DNA of 64,000 bases, taken from positions 248,001 to 312,000 of the forward strand of contig CP076357.1 of assembly GCA_018798825.1 (NCBI GenBank), given 5' to 3'. A program made the position numbers and the translations under genes. Positions 1-10,057 of the stretch are shown here, piece by piece; within the stretch, counting starts at the first letter, position 1; the number at the start of each line of letters is the position of its first letter. The notes below the pieces were generated by a model. The model ran no database searches and was not told the DNA's origin. It saw only the letters and a list, made by a program, of their open reading frames with translations. The DNA is from Ochrobactrum sp. BTU1 (GTDB lineage Bacteria; Pseudomonadota; Alphaproteobacteria; Rhizobiales; Rhizobiaceae).

Positions 1-361
1 CGATGCATCATCGTAAGCGCAATTAATTTGCGCGAGATGCCAATGCTGGCATCGCCTTCTGAGCGAACTTAAGTCGAACTGAAAAATTGAGGTAATTCCT
101 GAACCGTGGTTGTAATGGTCAAAACCAGGTCTTGTTCTAGTTATACAGCTAAAAATAGCATACTATAAAAACAGAAACCAATCGTTGACTTCCGACCAGG
201 AGTCGTTTAAATAAAATATATCGATCTTTTGCTTGCCGAGCTTTGTCTATCGCGCGATTGGCACCGCGCTCTAAGCGAACTTCTCTTTCAAAATTATTCG
301 GTTTTCACCTGCATTGCGTGTGCTATGCAGTCCCTCACTCTATGCTTTGAAAGGGTTCATT
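1..361. other. Intergenic, upstream of cold-shock gene
   Basis: No convincing gene is visible. The right part is presumably the promoter and a long 5' leader of the cold-shock gene, as is usual in that family, but no specific element was identified. Confidence 0.4.
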
Positions 362-571
362 ATGACCACTGGCACAGTAAAATGGTTCAATTCTACTAAG
401 GGCTTCGGCTTTATTCAGCCTGACAATGGCGGTGCGGATGCGTTTGTTCACATCTCTGCCGTCGAACGCGCCGGGATGCGCGAGCTCGTGGAAGGCCAGA
501 AGATCGCTTTTGACCTTGAGCGTGACAACAAGTCGGGCAAGATGTCGGCCGGTAATCTCCAGGCCGCATAA
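362..571 (+). CDS. cspA: Cold-shock protein, CspA family
   Basis: A 69-residue single cold-shock domain, the normal size for the family. It binds single-stranded RNA/DNA in the cytoplasm and melts mRNA secondary structure. Both nucleic-acid binding motifs are present: RNP1-like KGFGFI near residue 15 and RNP2-like AFVHI near residue 33. The start is set at the ATG of MTTGTVKWF, the canonical CSD N-terminus; an in-frame ATG 48 bases upstream would add a non-family extension. The gene is monocistronic, with a strong intrinsic terminator about 65 bases downstream. Family assignment is certain; which csp paralogue it is cannot be told. Confidence 0.96.
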   Translation: MTTGTVKWFNSTKGFGFIQPDNGGADAFVHISAVERAGMRELVEGQKIAFDLERDNKSGKMSAGNLQAA

Positions 572-637
572 ATCAAACGACTATCCGCACTTTGGTGTTC
601 AGAAATGCTCTGGCGCTATTTTCGGCACAAAACCAAG

Positions 638-666
638 AAGGTCAGGCATGTTGCCTGACCTTTTTT
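638..666 (+). terminator. Intrinsic terminator of cspA
   Basis: A perfect stem GGTCAGGCA / TGCCTGACC with a three-base loop is followed by six T residues and preceded by AA. This is a textbook rho-independent terminator and ends the cold-shock transcript. Confidence 0.92.
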
Positions 667-1063
667 AATGCTTCGAGAGTCTGCGGTTCTGCTACGAGAT
701 GAGACGTTGTCAAGAAATGCAAACAATCTGGCGCGAAGCCGAGGCATGCCTTTGGAAGCACCAAATTACTATTCATATTTGGCAGGTGCGCTGCCGAAGT
801 ATTCGATTTCCCATCAAGAATGGACCAGAGCTGTCCCGGCGGCTTTGTGTCCGTCACATCTGCTAAGCCCTGAAAGATCGAGTGATATGCCGATCGCAGA
901 ACGCTAAGTTGGCTCGACGGCCAGTGTTACTGAGGTACAGCTACGCTCCTTGATGCGGAACTCTCGATCTGGTAATCCACGCGGCAGCGGTCGTCTTTAA
1001 CGTTACGAGCGCAATTCAGTAAAAACAGCAGCTCGACTTGCGCTCTATGCTTGTAATCTTCCT
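667..1063. other. Intergenic, no gene seen
   Basis: Short open frames exist on both strands but overlap the terminator or lack ribosome binding sites and family features. Nothing supportable is seen. Confidence 0.4.
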
Positions 1064-2728
1064 TTATTGTTCGGGAATTTCGCCGGGTTTGTAATTGGGT
1101 AGTCTTCCAGCCGGCAGGATGGATACAAGTGCAAGCCCTGCCATTATCAGGAAGCCGATTTTTAGCGCTAATAGTCTCGACTCGGTGTTGATACGTAATG
1201 CTTCCTGCTTTTGCTCGGGGGTTGCGGTGGTCGTCGCAATGACGCTTGCTAGCTGCTCATTGCTCACGAATGTAATGCTGTCCAAGTTGACTTCAGACTG
1301 AATTTCAATTGGCAATGTTGGGTTTTGAGCAAGTTGTCGCATAACTGCGCTACTGAGCAAACCGACCAGCAAGGCACCGGCGACGGCAGTTCCGACGGCT
1401 GCGGCAAGATTGTTGGTCGTTCCACGCAATGAGCCAACATCCCCGGCGAGTTCTTTTGGAGACGCGGTTACCAACACGTTGAAAAGAAGTGTAACCAACG
1501 AACCCTGTCCGATGCCAAAAAGTATCAGGCCCGCCAGAACCGGGATCGAGCTCCAGTCATTCCGGACCACAAAAGCCAGCCAAATGAGTGCTACCGCACA
1601 CAGACCAAAACCACAGCGGCCAATTTGTCTGGGCGATAGCTTGTCGTAAAACCGAACAATGAGCATTGCGGCGAAAAAGACTGTTAGATTGAATGGTAGC
1701 ATTGCAACCGCGGTTGCAAGAGGCGAGCGCCCTTGGACGATTTGGATATAGAGCGGTACGGAGAAATTGAGCGCTGCCTCCAGTGCCACGACCGCGAACA
1801 TTGCAAAGACTGCAGCACGTTCTTGTGGGGAATCAAGAACCTGAAGTGGCAGAAGTGGGGTCTTATTGCTAGCCTCGCGCCTACGCGTCCAAAGAAAGAA
1901 TGCTTGCCCTAAAACGATTCCAAGTAAAATGAGAACCGGTGCTGGCGATAGGCCGAGAATGTTGAATGGGGCAGAAGGTCTCGCAAGCATTAGTCCCCAG
2001 CCGTTGAGATTATTAAACCCGAAACTGATAGAGATTATAGCAGCAGCGGCCAGGATGACGCCGATGGCATCAATTTTTACCTCTGGACGCCCATGATCGG
2101 GTCGCAAACGAAAACTCAAAACAAAAACGAGCGCGGATACCGCAATCAGAATGCCGAAAACGGGCCGCCACCCAATATAAGTCCCGAGCACGCCGCCTAT
2201 AAGAAACGCGAGAACTCCGGCACCTGCGCGGGCAGACCCCAATGCCCCGAGGGCGGTCGCTTGCTGACTTCCCTGGTAATTTTGTGCTATCAATGCGACC
2301 AGTGCAGGTACGATTACTGCGCCAGCCGCGCCGCAAAGGGCCTGGGCCGTTATCATCGCACTCGCGTTGGGGCTCAGAGTCATAAGAATTTGTGCACCAC
2401 CAAAAACAATGACCGCCAACCGAAAGACCCGCAATGCTCCAAATCGTTGGACGAGCTTGGCGCCGAGCATAACGAAACCGGCGACAATCATTGAATATGC
2501 TACGATACCTGTAGCTACGACAGTCGGCGCAACACCGAAACTCTCGACCATGCCCCCGAGTGCGACAGGCAATGAGGCGACGTTAAAGGACATGATCGCC
2601 TGACCAAATGCGATAGCGACCATAGGAAGCCACGAGTTGCGGTCCTCAGAGTGTAGTCCATCTGTTGAAGCTGCCATCGCCGATAATTCCCTCTCGCAAT
2701 GTGATAGATCGATCGAAGTTCTCGACAT
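1064..2728 (-). CDS. MFS transporter, DHA2-like, 14 TM
   Basis: A 554-residue inner-membrane protein of the major facilitator superfamily. Length and about 14 hydrophobic segments fit the DHA2 drug:H+ antiporter type. A loop between the N-terminal helices reads GAKLVQRFGALRVFR, an MFS motif-A like stretch, and a motif-C like helix rich in G and A follows (GAAGAVIVPALVALIA). The C-terminal half has an insert of about 50 residues before the last helix. It lies 11 bases downstream of the glutaminase gene on the same strand, so co-transcription is likely and export or exchange of an amino acid or amine is conceivable. Substrate is unknown. An alternative start at 2677 has a better ribosome binding site (AGAGGGA). 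Confidence 0.85.
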   Translation of the reverse strand: MSRTSIDLSHCERELSAMAASTDGLHSEDRNSWLPMVAIAFGQAIMSFNVASLPVALGGMVESFGVAPTVVATGIVAYSMIVAGFVMLGAKLVQRFGALRVFRLAVIVFGGAQILMTLSPNASAMITAQALCGAAGAVIVPALVALIAQNYQGSQQATALGALGSARAGAGVLAFLIGGVLGTYIGWRPVFGILIAVSALVFVLSFRLRPDHGRPEVKIDAIGVILAAAAIISISFGFNNLNGWGLMLARPSAPFNILGLSPAPVLILLGIVLGQAFFLWTRRREASNKTPLLPLQVLDSPQERAAVFAMFAVVALEAALNFSVPLYIQIVQGRSPLATAVAMLPFNLTVFFAAMLIVRFYDKLSPRQIGRCGFGLCAVALIWLAFVVRNDWSSIPVLAGLILFGIGQGSLVTLLFNVLVTASPKELAGDVGSLRGTTNNLAAAVGTAVAGALLVGLLSSAVMRQLAQNPTLPIEIQSEVNLDSITFVSNEQLASVIATTTATPEQKQEALRINTESRLLALKIGFLIMAGLALVSILPAGRLPNYKPGEIPEQ

Positions 2729-2739
2729 TTTGGGAAGTG

Positions 2740-3745
2740 TTAAACCCCGCTAGGGGAAGACATAAGCAGATCGAGCCCGAGACGCTGCGAAAGGAATTGC
2801 GCGGCCAATTGTCCCCGAACACTATTTCCTGCGTCGTCAAGGGGTGGAGCGAAGGTCCCGAGACCACCCTTGCCGGGTGAAACTGTCGCTATCCCGCCGC
2901 CGATACCGCTTTTGCCAGGCAGGCCGATCTCATAAAGCCAATCTCCGGAGGTTTCATAAAGGCCCGCAGTTAGCATGACTGCAAGTGCGTAATGACAGAC
3001 ATCTGGCTTGACGACCTGCTCGCGTGTCAATGGGTTAACACCACCATGTGCCAACGTTGCTCCCATGACCGCAAGGTCCCTTGCACTGACATTCAATGAA
3101 CATTGCCGTGTGTAGAGTTCGACCGCCTCAGTTGGGTCGCTGAAGATGCGCCCGGTGCTTTCAAGCATCCAAGCGATACTGCGATTGCGAAAATTTGTTT
3201 GCTTGGCTGAGGCATATACTTCCTCACTAATGGAAAGATCACGCCCGGCGAAACGGGACAAGCCCTCGTGAATAAAGCGCCATTTTTCTTCTCCATTTTT
3301 GCCTGGAACAAGACTGGTCGTTGCGATAGCCCCTGCATTGACCATCGGATTTGTACGGCCGTCGGGGTTACGCTCGATACCAGCCAGAGAATTGAAGGCA
3401 TAGCCGGTCGCATTTACGCCCAGACGTTCACGAGCGCCCGTCGCACCAATGAGATCGCAGATAAGGGCAAAGATAAATGGCTTGGAAACGCTCATAATAG
3501 TGAATTCATGATCAGCATCACCTACAGAAAATGTATCTCCGCTGACGCTAACAACACAAATCCCATACAGATCTTCCGAAACACTCGCCAAAGCCGGATA
3601 AACTTGAGAGTTTTGTCCCAACTTCACGGTTCGGAAACGCTCATGTGCTTCGATAATAAGTTTTTCAACCCTGTCAGAGGGGGGGCAAACTTCCCGTAGA
3701 AATGAATGTTTTATCCGGATCAACAAGGGGATTAAGCAAATCCAT
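2740..3745 (-). CDS. glsA: Glutaminase A, start region frameshifted at a G7 run
   Basis: Serine-dependent glutaminase of the beta-lactamase-like fold; it converts glutamine to glutamate and ammonia, which can support acid resistance. The SVSK catalytic motif (S-x-x-K) and downstream glutaminase blocks (NPMVNAGAI, GLPGKSGIGGG) are intact. The uninterrupted frame starts at 3726 with a non-family N-terminus. A second frame starting at 3745 with a good ribosome binding site (AAGGG) encodes MDLLNPLVDPDKTFISTG followed by SLPP, which matches glutaminase N-termini, but it hits TGA just after the homopolymer at 3679-3685 (seven G on the plus strand). With six G the two frames join into a 334-residue protein. 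So this is a real frameshift, phase variation, or a sequencing error. The neighbour is an MFS transporter in the same operon. Confidence 0.88.
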
Positions 3746-4179
3746 GCATTACCCTTTCTGGCGGTTTCAAAGCTTATTTTATAAAACTTTAAAGATCATA
3801 TGCTAATCAGACCACAACTTCGCACGCAGCACAACATGAATCTAATTGTTTGCCAATCGAATATTAGATTTCTCTCTATACATTATAAAATATTTGAAGA
3901 GCGGAAGATCAGTGGTTCAGGTTTGATATTCTTAGAATGAACTAGCGATTTTAATCCAAAGAGGATGATTATTCGCTCTACAACGAATTGAGGTATAATT
4001 GGAAACTAGGTTCACCTTTATTGAAGCCACGGACGACCTGCGGCTATCTGGTACTGTCAATGTGCATCAAGCAGTCAGACGCATGAGGACTCCGCAGACA
4101 TTGACGACACGCTGCACTTGATTTTCTTTTAAAGTCGTTCGCATGGTCCGATGGGGGAATGGGTTCGAATGGGTTTTCT
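3746..4179. other. Intergenic, AT-rich
   Basis: AT-rich gap between two leftward genes. The right half probably contains the glsA promoter. No gene or clear element is seen. Confidence 0.35.
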
Positions 4180-4404
4180 TTAATGGAGTTTTCGAACCAT
4201 TTCGAAAACGCGTTGTGCCGCGAGTTCTGGATCTTGCAGGGAATCTTCAAATGCCCGCAACACAAATTGGGCCAGCAGTGTCTCTTGTTCGTATGAATCT
4301 GGTTGGGTTTCGAGTAGCTCGCAGCATCGGTAATAGGCACGTTGCACGTTCTCGCGCTCATTTGAGGTAAGGATGGCTTTATAGAGCTCGCTCGTAAAGG
4401 GCAT
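4180..4404 (-). CDS. Small conserved-looking cytoplasmic protein
   Basis: A 74-residue acidic, Glu/Leu/Gln-rich protein without signal peptide or membrane segment, probably all helical (ELYKAILTSNEREN near the N-terminus, then LLAQFVLRAFEDSL). The start is supported by AGGAGAG six bases upstream of the ATG. It stands alone between large gaps. The family was not recognised and no function can be assigned. The good Shine-Dalgarno and non-random composition are the main reasons for calling it. Confidence 0.7.
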   Translation of the reverse strand: MPFTSELYKAILTSNERENVQRAYYRCCELLETQPDSYEQETLLAQFVLRAFEDSLQDPELAAQRVFEMVRKLH

Positions 4405-5414
4405 TTGTCTCTCCTGCCTACAGATTTAACGGCGTAAGGCCGCTAAACCGCAAGCAATCTTTCGTTTACCCGCGTCACAAGACCGTGCTCAGGTTAAATG
4501 TGAGTGCAGGCGCTTTGGATCCGTCATCGTCGTCTTCATCAGCATGAGGCCGATACGATGAGAAAAATAACCAGGAGGAGTGTCGCTCGCGTTCAACCTT
4601 GTCTGATCGCTATCGATCGGCATAACAATAAAGCTGATCATAAATAAGAAAGCCAGACCTGTTCATTCTGAGATGTCTCTCGAGGGGTCTAGAGGTCAAA
4701 CTGAGCGTTTTTTTCTTGTCACCCAATCGATAGCGATCAGTCGCTCTAGACTATAGCAGCGCACGAACGTCTGAATGCAGCGCTGTCACGCCGGGTATTC
4801 ATTACGTTGAGTCCAGGCAAATTAAAGCGTTGAAAGCGGACGGAACCGAGCTTTAGAAGGTATTATGGTCGCTCACCGTGTTGCCAGTTAGCCCGGAGTA
4901 GCTTGGTGGGGCATCGGATTTTAAGGAATTCGTCCAGGAGGAGTAATTTAAGACTGCTTCAATCGGATGAAATTGAGTGGCGCGGCTATCACGAAAGGTC
5001 CTGTATGCCTGCGGTTTTGCTATCTCTAAGGCCCTAACTGCACTCATGAACTTATAAAGTGCTATTCTTGATTGAATCCTGGTCAATCGGGTGCCTGAAC
5101 AGTTCAGTCCATTTTACTTAGTGTCTTCCAAGTCAACTCTTGGAGGCGGGATGTGATCCATACGCGCCCTCCTGCTATTGCGCGGATATTTATTACGCCT
5201 AAGCCGAAACTCAAATATCCTTGCAACCCAAATCTTCGGCCCTCATTTTCTCGTCAAGAAAATAGACAGCAATGGGAAATTTTTTTAATATACAAAGAAG
5301 AATTTTTAAAAAAAATAAAAGATAGTTTGACGCAGGAAAAGGGTATATTGTAACATTCAGCCAGATTACTGCGCAAATACATCGAGAACGTAGTAAGATG
5401 GTAGGGGGAGCAAA
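4405..5414. other. Intergenic 1 kb, contains inverted repeat pair
   Basis: No gene is supportable. The left part has a 15-bp inverted repeat pair (4603-4617 / 4726-4740), described separately. The stretch around 5150-5400 is very AT-rich and precedes the DUF3011 gene. Confidence 0.4.
4603..4740. repeat. 15-bp perfect inverted repeat flanking about 108 bp
   Basis: CTGATCGCTATCGAT at 4603-4617 is the exact reverse complement of the 15 bases at 4726-4740. Three further bases match with one mismatch, giving 17 of 18. The enclosed 108 bases have a T7 run near the right arm but no reading frame. This could be the ends of a small MITE-like element or a pair of operator sites. The long spacer argues against a simple terminator. 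Confidence 0.6.
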
Positions 5415-6032
5415 ATGTTTAAACTTCTAACGATCGCCGCCGCAGTTTGTGCCTGTGTCAACCACGTGCCGTGGCTCGTGACAAGGGCTGAAGCTCAGAA
5501 CACTGTCGAATGTCGGTCAAGAGACTATAAATACGACGAGTGCTATGCCGGTCCTCTATCAAGGCCTCAACTCGTCCATCAGAGCTCGAGTGCCCCGTGC
5601 ATCGTTAACAATACATGGGGATATAATCCGAGAAGTCGGTATATATGGGTTGCTCAAGGATGCTCCGGCGTTTTCGCCGACGTTACTGGTTACCATCATG
5701 GGCGAGGTGATACATTCGACCCCAATGCGCGCCGATACGATCATCGTGGTCATGATGTAGGTGGCGTCGTTGCAGGCGCTGTGCTGGGCGCAATCATTGA
5801 AGGGATGGTAACCGATAATAAGCATGCGCACCGCCACACGACGAGCAACTACAGGCATTCTGATGAGTATAATGGCTGCCATGGAGTTGGCTGCAGCGTC
5901 GACAGACCAGATAAATCTGAGTCAATCGACACCAGGCCACAATTTGACAGGAATGGAGAGCCGAACTTTGACACGGAAGGTAACTACATTGGTTGCCACG
6001 GTGTCGGCTGTTTGGTTGATAATCCAGATTAG
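5415..6032 (+). CDS. Secreted DUF3011 protein with C-terminal duplicated Cys motif
   Basis: A 205-residue exported protein. An N-terminal signal peptide (about residues 1-27, cleavage near AEAQ) is followed by a DUF3011 domain (residues about 30-95): VECRSRDYKYDEC, then PCIVNNTWGY and IWVAQGCSGVF, the spaced Cys/Trp pattern of the family. A Gly/Ala-rich hydrophobic stretch (GGVVAGAVLGAIIEGMV, about 116-132) resembles a glycine-zipper. The C-terminus carries two copies of a GCHGVGC motif about 40 residues apart. The ribosome binding site GGGGGAG precedes the ATG. Its stop overlaps by four bases the stop of the convergent histidine kinase gene. Biological role is unknown; envelope location is inferred. 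Confidence 0.82.
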   Translation: MFKLLTIAAAVCACVNHVPWLVTRAEAQNTVECRSRDYKYDECYAGPLSRPQLVHQSSSAPCIVNNTWGYNPRSRYIWVAQGCSGVFADVTGYHHGRGDTFDPNARRYDHRGHDVGGVVAGAVLGAIIEGMVTDNKHAHRHTTSNYRHSDEYNGCHGVGCSVDRPDKSESIDTRPQFDRNGEPNFDTEGNYIGCHGVGCLVDNPD

Positions 6033-7957
6033 TTCTCAGGCGTTTCCAAAGGCAGTGACAGCGAGAATGTCGAACCGTTAGTGTTACTGGTCGCCAATAC
6101 CAAATCCCCGCCATTCTGACGAGCGATCTCACGGGCAATGTAAAGCCCGAGTCCTGAACCGCTCGCAGTTTGGCCTTTTGAACGATAGTATTTCATGAAT
6201 ATGAGGTCACGATCTTTGTCTGGCACGCCGTTACCGGAGTCGGAAACGTTGACCAATGCCATCCCTTGTAGCTTCGATAAATGCACATGCACGGGGTCTG
6301 GAGCGGAGGAATATTTCAGGGCATTTTGAAGTAGGTTGTGGACTGCGATCTCAAGCAGAATACGATCGCCCTTAACAACCAACTCGTCAGATCGTTGCAC
6401 TTTGATACGATTTGCAGCGTCGTCGTCGAACCCGGCCATGGCCGTCTGCAGTACTTCGTTGAGGTCGAGTAGTTCCAAATTCGATGCAGGCGACGGTCCG
6501 GCATCCAGTCGATCACCTGCCAGAACATTTTCAATCAGCGTTGCCATTCGTTTAACGGTTCGACTGATCTTCGCGATCCGCATTTTGACGTGGTCAGATC
6601 CATCTGCTAACGCAACTAGTAGATTGTCAGCAGCAACACCAATAACAGCGAGTGGGCCCCGGAACTCGTGCGACACTACGGCAACAAAATTGCGTTGCAG
6701 CGCTAACGCAGAATTTACAGAATCCAACGACTGTTTAAGCTTATCTTCAAGAAGGCGACGGCGTTCCACCTCTGCCTCAAGGGCACGATTGCTTTCCGCA
6801 AGCTCAGCGGTCCTCTCGTGCACCTTAACTGTCAGGTCGCGTTCGGCCGCCTGAGAAATGGCAAGAACCCGTTCTTGCTCGGCTCGCAAACGCCTATCCA
6901 CCCGCTGTCCCACCACATGCCCAGTAAGCAAGATTATGAGTAAGCCGAGCCCTGCCACGAGGCTCGCCACCATTAAATGCTGTTGACGCAGTGGGCCCAA
7001 ATGATCCAAAGACGCGAGTGTTACAAGCTGATACTCCGCGTCGTTAAGTGGTTTGCTACGCATTAAATATTGGTGACCGTCGATAATCCAGCGATCGCCT
7101 TGCATCGCTCCATCTACGGGTCGAATATCCATCGGCTCTCCCGGCCCTTCATCGCTGTCGGACGGCAAAGAAACTTCTTGAGGCATCAATGCCGCAACAT
7201 TGCGAAGCGAGAATGGTTGGGAAGACGCGGTGGTTACGCGACCCTGACGATTGACGATCAGTGCAATGTGTCGACCGGTAAGATACTGCGCCATAATGGG
7301 GGCGTCAAATCTCACTGTAACAGAACCCAAAGCTTGCCCGTTCGCGTCATCTATGCGGCGTGTCATAAAGTAGGAGGGCATTTGATTAAGGCGGGCGATA
7401 CCAAATAGCTGGCCTTTTCCTGTCCGCAATGCATCCAGCAGATATCGTCTCCCGGTGTAAATCTGGCCGAGGATATTAAATGATTCACTCCACTGACTGG
7501 TTGCAATCGTATCATGCGAGAGATTGTTCATGTAGATACGAGCATAAAGGAGATCGTCGGACAGCTCTGTCATGAAGTCGCCCACTCCGCGAACCAGCGG
7601 ATCTTTCATGAGTATTTTTGCTCGTTCCTCGCGCGTTAATTCTGCGAAACCCGGGGGATCGATCCGGTAACGCGATGCTAGCTCTACGACACGGTTCTGC
7701 CCGGTCACCATATTTGCAACACTGTTCATTTCCAGGAACAAGCGATCGACGACAAGTGCAGTTGTTTGGGCTTCATAATCAGCGCTCGCGCCAAACCTGC
7801 CGAGTTCTTGAGCCATGATGCGCTGCCACGCCCAGTACCCTACACAAGCGATTAGTAAAAGCCATGCAAGGCCGATAGCAATAGTGATCTTACGAACATT
7901 CGAGCGGTGATTTTTTTGTTCTTGTTGACTGTCAGCGGGGGAATTTTTGTCCAACAT
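6029..7957 (-). CDS. Membrane sensor histidine kinase
   Basis: A 642-residue inner-membrane sensor kinase. TM1 is about residues 24-44, a large periplasmic sensor region runs to about 325, and TM2 is about 328-350. A coiled-coil linker rich in Glu (ERTAELAESNRALEAEVERR) leads into HisKA with SHEFRGP (predicted phospho-His 430) and an HATPase with NLLQNALKYS (N box), DSGNGVP (G1) and GSGLGLYIAREIA (G2). It phosphorylates a partner regulator in response to an unknown periplasmic signal. No response regulator is adjacent; the OmpR-type regulator at 9341 is the nearest and a plausible partner. Confidence 0.93.
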   Translation of the reverse strand: MLDKNSPADSQQEQKNHRSNVRKITIAIGLAWLLLIACVGYWAWQRIMAQELGRFGASADYEAQTTALVVDRLFLEMNSVANMVTGQNRVVELASRYRIDPPGFAELTREERAKILMKDPLVRGVGDFMTELSDDLLYARIYMNNLSHDTIATSQWSESFNILGQIYTGRRYLLDALRTGKGQLFGIARLNQMPSYFMTRRIDDANGQALGSVTVRFDAPIMAQYLTGRHIALIVNRQGRVTTASSQPFSLRNVAALMPQEVSLPSDSDEGPGEPMDIRPVDGAMQGDRWIIDGHQYLMRSKPLNDAEYQLVTLASLDHLGPLRQQHLMVASLVAGLGLLIILLTGHVVGQRVDRRLRAEQERVLAISQAAERDLTVKVHERTAELAESNRALEAEVERRRLLEDKLKQSLDSVNSALALQRNFVAVVSHEFRGPLAVIGVAADNLLVALADGSDHVKMRIAKISRTVKRMATLIENVLAGDRLDAGPSPASNLELLDLNEVLQTAMAGFDDDAANRIKVQRSDELVVKGDRILLEIAVHNLLQNALKYSSAPDPVHVHLSKLQGMALVNVSDSGNGVPDKDRDLIFMKYYRSKGQTASGSGLGLYIAREIARQNGGDLVLATSNTNGSTFSLSLPLETPEN

Positions 7958-8542
7958 GAACCTAATTTGCTCCCAAGGCCGAATAGAGATTGCACGTTGG
8001 GAGTTGATTTTTTTGATTAATTTTTTCCCTCAACACGATACCTCCTTGCCTATTTCACCCGAGTCGATCGCAATCATAAGCCACATCGACCAAAATTTCT
8101 GCCTAAATCCCCTCGCGCGAGCAAACTTCAGCGACAATGTGGCAGACTGACCGAGTCTCAGCCGGGAAAATTCAGTCGACGGCCCCGTCCGGCTTCACCT
8201 GGAGGAGAGGCGCCAGACGACAGAGCAGCGCAGTGCTGGCCATGTTTGTTTGGCTTGGATGTCGCATGCGAATTCGGCGATTTGCCTAGCTGCAAGCGCT
8301 CCAGGATAGACTAAGTCATTGCCATTAGTGTTCGTGACACGCCCCAGCCATGGCGTGCAACTATCATATGGAGAGATAGAGAGTGACAGTCGGTGTCATT
8401 TCCCGAAATTGTGAAAACTGGTTTCAATAGCTAGCCTCGTATGAACTTGAAGTTGCACCGACAGCAGTCAAGCTCCTGAATTTTCTGGAATGTCACCGTT
8501 TCCGTGGCTTCTTTAACGCTTGATTATTGAAATGTTAAAAAG
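7958..8542. other. Intergenic
   Basis: Divergent gap between the kinase gene and the small gene at 8543, so it should contain both promoters. No gene or RNA was recognised. Confidence 0.35.
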
Positions 8543-8779
8543 ATGAATACAACGAGATATTTGAACGGCCCAACTGAGACAGAGATTGAAAGCGCTGCAT
8601 ATCAAGACGAGTGTGTCTTTGCCCTTGAGCCATCCATCCACAAGCTCCTTGAAATTGCAGTTGAAGTGGGTTGGGATAAAGATCAGGTACTGTTCGCTAT
8701 TATGCTGATTATTGCCCGTCAGGTGACCGATAATCCGATTGTTTCAGAACATCTGACACGCCGCAATAATCTGCAGTAG
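8543..8779 (+). CDS. Small protein, paralogue of the gene at 41786
   Basis: A 78-residue cytoplasmic protein. Its central block (DECVFALEPS, then GWDKDQV) matches the 69-residue protein at 41786 (AECEFALEPS, then GWDELQI) over about 40 residues at near-identical spacing, so both are real members of one small family. Both lie next to signalling or surface loci. No catalytic motif, signal peptide or membrane segment is visible; the helical pattern suggests an interaction or adaptor protein. Function is unknown. Confidence 0.72.
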   Translation: MNTTRYLNGPTETEIESAAYQDECVFALEPSIHKLLEIAVEVGWDKDQVLFAIMLIIARQVTDNPIVSEHLTRRNNLQ

Positions 8780-9340
8780 CATGGCGGTGTCTACAAACGT
8801 GCAAGGGAATGGAAGCGACTGTCATGAAACGATTTGGTGTTTCACGCAAATTGTGTGTCTCATCAATCGAAAACCCGCGCACCAGGATAATGCGCAAGAA
8901 CTTTGGCTTACGCAGCAGGTTGATTATTTGCGCCGACCCCTACTGCCCCGCAATCGTTAATGAACACGATGATGCGAAGCGGAAAATCGGTGCGAATTCA
9001 ATCGATATTGCCGCTAAATTCTCTTCAGCATTACTGCTTGCGGTCTCGCACAGGTTGCCGCTTGTCCAATGTCGAGAAATTCGATAACCGATTTGCTGGG
9101 TATTGAGAAAGTTAGCAATGGCTGTCTAGCCATTCTGGGAGAGCCTCGAAAAGCACTGCTGAACGGGAGACTCGGTGCGAAAATGAAACAGCTAGATTTA
9201 AGGGTGCGATCGTTGTTTGTTTAATACCTCGCTCGATCTGAAGCAGCTTCCACATTTTTTACGCGTTGATATTGCTGATGATATAGACATTATAATGAGA
9301 AAATGAGATCGATAGAAGGCGTTATTCTGGGGGCGGGCCA
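8780..9340. other. Intergenic
   Basis: A 92-codon frame (8809-9087) is present but shows no family feature, and it was not called. The right end must carry the promoter of the response regulator. Confidence 0.35.
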
Positions 9341-10057
9341 ATGAACGGTGAAATTTCTTCCACACGCAGCAAATTTGTGAAATCACCGCTCATTTACCTT
9401 GTCGAAGATGATGATGACCTTCGTGAGGAACTTTTAGTCGGTTTAACCGAGCAAGGCTTCGTAGTTCATGGATTTGATGGCGCGGGGCCGTTTTACAAAG
9501 CTTATGCCGCCAAGCCCGCCGACATAGTCATTCTGGATGTGGGTCTAGAGGGTGAGGATGGACTTTCTATTGCAACTCATTTGCGGACATCTCAATCCGT
9601 TGGGATCATAATGGCAACAGGCCGTGGCTCCGTCGATGATCGGATCGATGGATTATCCACGGGGGCAGACGCGTATCTGGTCAAGCCGGTCGATATCCGG
9701 GAACTGGCTGCTACCATTCAAGCGCTGAGCTCCCGCCTTAACGCACGAGGCGTTGTTGCATCAACTGCTGTGCCAGCTTGGTCGCTGCTGGAAGGAGGCT
9801 GGATCTTATCTGATGGTCTGGGCAATCGGTTACGCCTCACAACGGCCGAACAGCGACTGCTGAATGGCTTGTTCCGCGAGCGTGGGCAAATTGTTGCGCG
9901 GCGCGCTTTAGTGGAGGCGTTGGAGGAAGATGTCTTTGAATATGATTATGCGCATCTTGATACAATAATCAGCCGCCTGCGCCGAAGGGCAAGAAAGGCG
10001 AAAATGGAACTTCCTTTACATGCCATACGTGGAATGGGCTTTTCATTTTCCGATTAG
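9341..10057 (+). CDS. Response regulator, OmpR/PhoB type
   Basis: A 238-residue regulator. The receiver domain (about 17-130) has the acidic pocket EDDDD, phospho-acceptor Asp66 (ILDVGLEG), the switch Thr in ATGR and the conserved Lys in LVKPVD. The C-terminal winged-helix DNA-binding domain (about 145-235) has LTTAEQRLLNGLF and the recognition-helix region YAHLDTIISRLRRRARK, ending with IRGMGFSF, typical of the OmpR class. No kinase is adjacent; the orphan kinase at 6029 is the likely partner. Confidence 0.93.
   Translation: MNGEISSTRSKFVKSPLIYLVEDDDDLREELLVGLTEQGFVVHGFDGAGPFYKAYAAKPADIVILDVGLEGEDGLSIATHLRTSQSVGIIMATGRGSVDDRIDGLSTGADAYLVKPVDIRELAATIQALSSRLNARGVVASTAVPAWSLLEGGWILSDGLGNRLRLTTAEQRLLNGLFRERGQIVARRALVEALEEDVFEYDYAHLDTIISRLRRRARKAKMELPLHAIRGMGFSFSD

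Noticed and set aside
240..262. GGCAC...GC pattern resembling a sigma-54 promoter before cspA
   Set aside because: The TTGC half of the -12 element is missing, so the match is not better than chance.
668..907. 79-codon plus-strand frame after the cspA terminator
   Set aside because: No ribosome binding site or family feature, and an equally long frame overlaps it on the other strand.
4853..5086. 77-codon minus-strand frame in the 1-kb gap
   Set aside because: No ribosome binding site and no recognisable feature.
8809..9087. 92-codon plus-strand frame
   Set aside because: No recognisable domain, composition looks random, and the Shine-Dalgarno is weak.
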